Assembly (NCBI RefSeq): GCF_002019705.1
Contig: NZ_KV917377.1
Coordinates: 556,565-620,564 of the forward strand
Reading direction: 5' to 3'
DNA length: 64,000 nt
Source: Shouchella patagoniensis
GTDB taxonomy: Bacteria; Bacillota; Bacilli; Bacillales; Bacillaceae_D
A model generated the notes under the pieces. The model did no database searches, had not been told where the DNA came from, and was given only the letters and a program-made list of their open reading frames with translations. Of the stretch, positions 63,005 through 64,000 are shown piece by piece. How positions within the stretch are numbered: the stretch's first letter is position 1; each line of letters opens with the position of its first letter. The position numbers were made by a program, and so were the translations under genes.

Positions 63005-63832
63005 ATGAGTTTACTAGAAGCTATTATCCTCGGACTAGTCCAAGGTCTTACTGAGTTCTTACCTATTTCTAGCTCTGCACACCTAATTATTGTCCAATCA
63101 ATGTTTAATATGACCTTTGACGGTTTCAGCTTTGAAATCCTCCTGCATTTAGCTTCTGTTTTAGCAGTGATTCTGTATTACCGCAATGACTTGATTGAAA
63201 TTATTCGTGGCTTTTTTGCTTTCTTTAAAAACCGCACGCCACAAAACAAGTCTATGTTTTTCTTTGCAATTTATTTGGTTGTTGCTACAGCAATTACTGG
63301 CATTGCAGGAATCATGTTTGAAGATTACATAAGTGAAACATTTAAAGCCCCTATATTTATCGCACTTGCATTAGTTGTTACAGGTCTTTTCTTAATCATT
63401 ATAGAACGTTTTGTACGTCACGGAAACCGAACAGAAAAAGAAATGACGATTTGGGATTCAATCTTCGTTGGGCTAGGTCAATGTTTAGCTCTTGTCCCAG
63501 GCTTATCTCGTTCTGGAACTACCTTAATTGTTGGGATGTTCGCAGGGCTTTCAAAAGAAACAGCGGTACGATTTTCTTTCTTACTTTCAATTCCAGTCAT
63601 ATTAGGTTCATCTGTTCTTGCTATTGATGATTTAACTTCAGGTGTGTTATTAGAACAAACTGAAATTTTGGCACTTAGCCTCTCCTTTATCGTTACGTTT
63701 ATTGCATCGTGGTTAGGAATTGTATTTTTTATTAATCTAGTGCGCAGAAGCAAACTTGTTTACTTTGCTATTTATTGCTTTATTGTCGCTATACTCGTAT
63801 TTATTTTCCGCAATGCGTTAGGAACATCCTAA
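63005..63832 (+). CDS. uppP: Undecaprenyl-diphosphatase
   Basis: 275 residues with eight hydrophobic segments. The two BacA/UppP motifs are intact: LVQGLTEFLPISSSAHL near the N-terminus (Glu, Ser, His) and ALVPGLSRSGTT near residue 165. It recycles the lipid carrier of cell-wall synthesis and confers bacitracin tolerance. SD AGAAGGGA before ATG 63005. Confidence 0.94.
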   Translation: MSLLEAIILGLVQGLTEFLPISSSAHLIIVQSMFNMTFDGFSFEILLHLASVLAVILYYRNDLIEIIRGFFAFFKNRTPQNKSMFFFAIYLVVATAITGIAGIMFEDYISETFKAPIFIALALVVTGLFLIIIERFVRHGNRTEKEMTIWDSIFVGLGQCLALVPGLSRSGTTLIVGMFAGLSKETAVRFSFLLSIPVILGSSVLAIDDLTSGVLLEQTEILALSLSFIVTFIASWLGIVFFINLVRRSKLVYFAIYCFIVAILVFIFRNALGTS

Positions 63833-63847
63833 TTTAACGACTAATAA

Positions 63848-63869
63848 AGCGGCTATTAATAGCCGCTTC
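63848..63869 (+). terminator. Hairpin after uppP
   Basis: Perfect stem AAGCGGCTA / TAGCCGCTT with short loop but no T-run after it; weak terminator or 3' stabiliser. Confidence 0.5.
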
Positions 63870-63904
63870 AGCTTGAAGTGATTCATAAAAAATCTTATTC
63901 ACTT

Positions 63905-63939
63905 AAATGCCTCGGAGATTTTATCTCCGAGGCATTTTT
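63905..63939. terminator. Terminator before the edge gene
   Basis: Stem AATGCCTCGGAGAT / ATCTCCGAGGCATT with A/T runs on both strands. It ends the minus-strand gene entering from the right edge. Confidence 0.85.
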
Positions 63940-63941
63940 AT

Positions 63942-64000
63942 TTACGCTTTGCTAATTGTTTCGATTAACGCTTTCCCACCAGCTTCGACTCCACCGCTAT
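63942..64000 (-). CDS. C-terminal end of an unidentified protein (partial)
   Basis: The last 18 or so codons of a minus-strand gene end in TAA at 63942 with residues GGVEAGGKALIETISKA, directly followed by a terminator. Too short to name. Confidence 0.55.
   Translation of the reverse strand, partial: SGGVEAGGKALIETISKA

Noticed and set aside
1-64000. CRISPR arrays, tRNA or rRNA genes, phage modules
   Set aside because: No regularly spaced direct repeats, no tRNA cloverleaf with CCA-type end, no rRNA sequence and no phage structural genes were found by reading.

Overview
The window comes from an endospore-forming, low-GC Gram-positive bacterium of the family Bacillaceae. The signs are two spoVA operons, spmAB-dacB, spoIIAA-spoIIAB-sigF with dacF, spoIIM, a relic alpha/beta SASP gene, Bacillus-type ribosome binding sites (AGGAGG), TTG/GTG starts and a classical FMN riboswitch in front of the rib operon. 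Gene order around scpAB-ypuF-rib and nudF-spoIIM-fur-yqzK-xerD-deoB...dacF-spoIIA-spoVA-lysA-ppiB follows the Bacillus subtilis chromosome. I infer a relative of the alkaliphilic bacilli, but the sequence alone does not fix the species.

Layout. 1-5.0 kb: cytochrome c maturation (resA, resB), rluB, and the spore maturation genes spmA-spmB-dacB. 5.1-9.0 kb: a second, compact spoVA operon (YhcN/YlaJ lipoprotein-spoVAC-spoVAD-spoVAEB) flanked on both sides by genes for DUF421 (YetF-type) membrane proteins; this resembles the heat-resistance spoVA2mob gene set. 9.0-12.7 kb: a phasin-like/UbiB-kinase/cardiolipin-synthase operon behind a promoter embedded in a large inverted repeat. 12.7-21.7 kb: SOD, aldehyde dehydrogenase with DUF779 partner, scpAB, a formate/nitrite-type transporter that appears to start at ATT, and a riboswitch-controlled rib operon lacking ribD. 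21.7-26.6 kb is gene-poor accessory sequence with a secreted-protein/membrane-peptide pair and a broken lipoprotein gene. 27-34.1 kb encodes valine and propionate catabolism: HIB-CoA hydrolase on one strand, and prpC-prpD-prpB-mmsB-mmsA on the other behind a consensus cre site. 36.8-42.5 kb is a decayed accessory island: small orphan genes, a truncated IS3 element fused to a truncated Rap gene, and frameshifted XRE, SASP and unknown genes.

42.6-63.9 kb returns to conserved core: ppiB, lysA, the main spoVA operon (without spoVAA/spoVAB), sigF-spoIIAB-spoIIAA behind a sigma-H-like promoter, dacF, a stress and efflux block (deacetylase, DUF2188, MFS, baeRF-like, ohr, gsp26), then pdp, deoB, xerD, yqzK, fur (with a Fur box), spoIIM, nudF, a thioredoxin-like protein and uppP. 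Between spoVAC and sigF lies a stand-alone transcription unit: a consensus sigma-A promoter followed by about 170 non-coding bases and a strong terminator. I regard it as the best candidate for an undescribed element here.

How the genes connect: SigF, released from SpoIIAB by SpoIIAA, starts the forespore programme; a sigma-G-type promoter then drives spoVA (DPA channel), and SpmA/SpmB/DacB finish the spore core and cortex. The mms and prp enzymes form one route from valine through propionyl-CoA to pyruvate and succinate, apparently under glucose repression.
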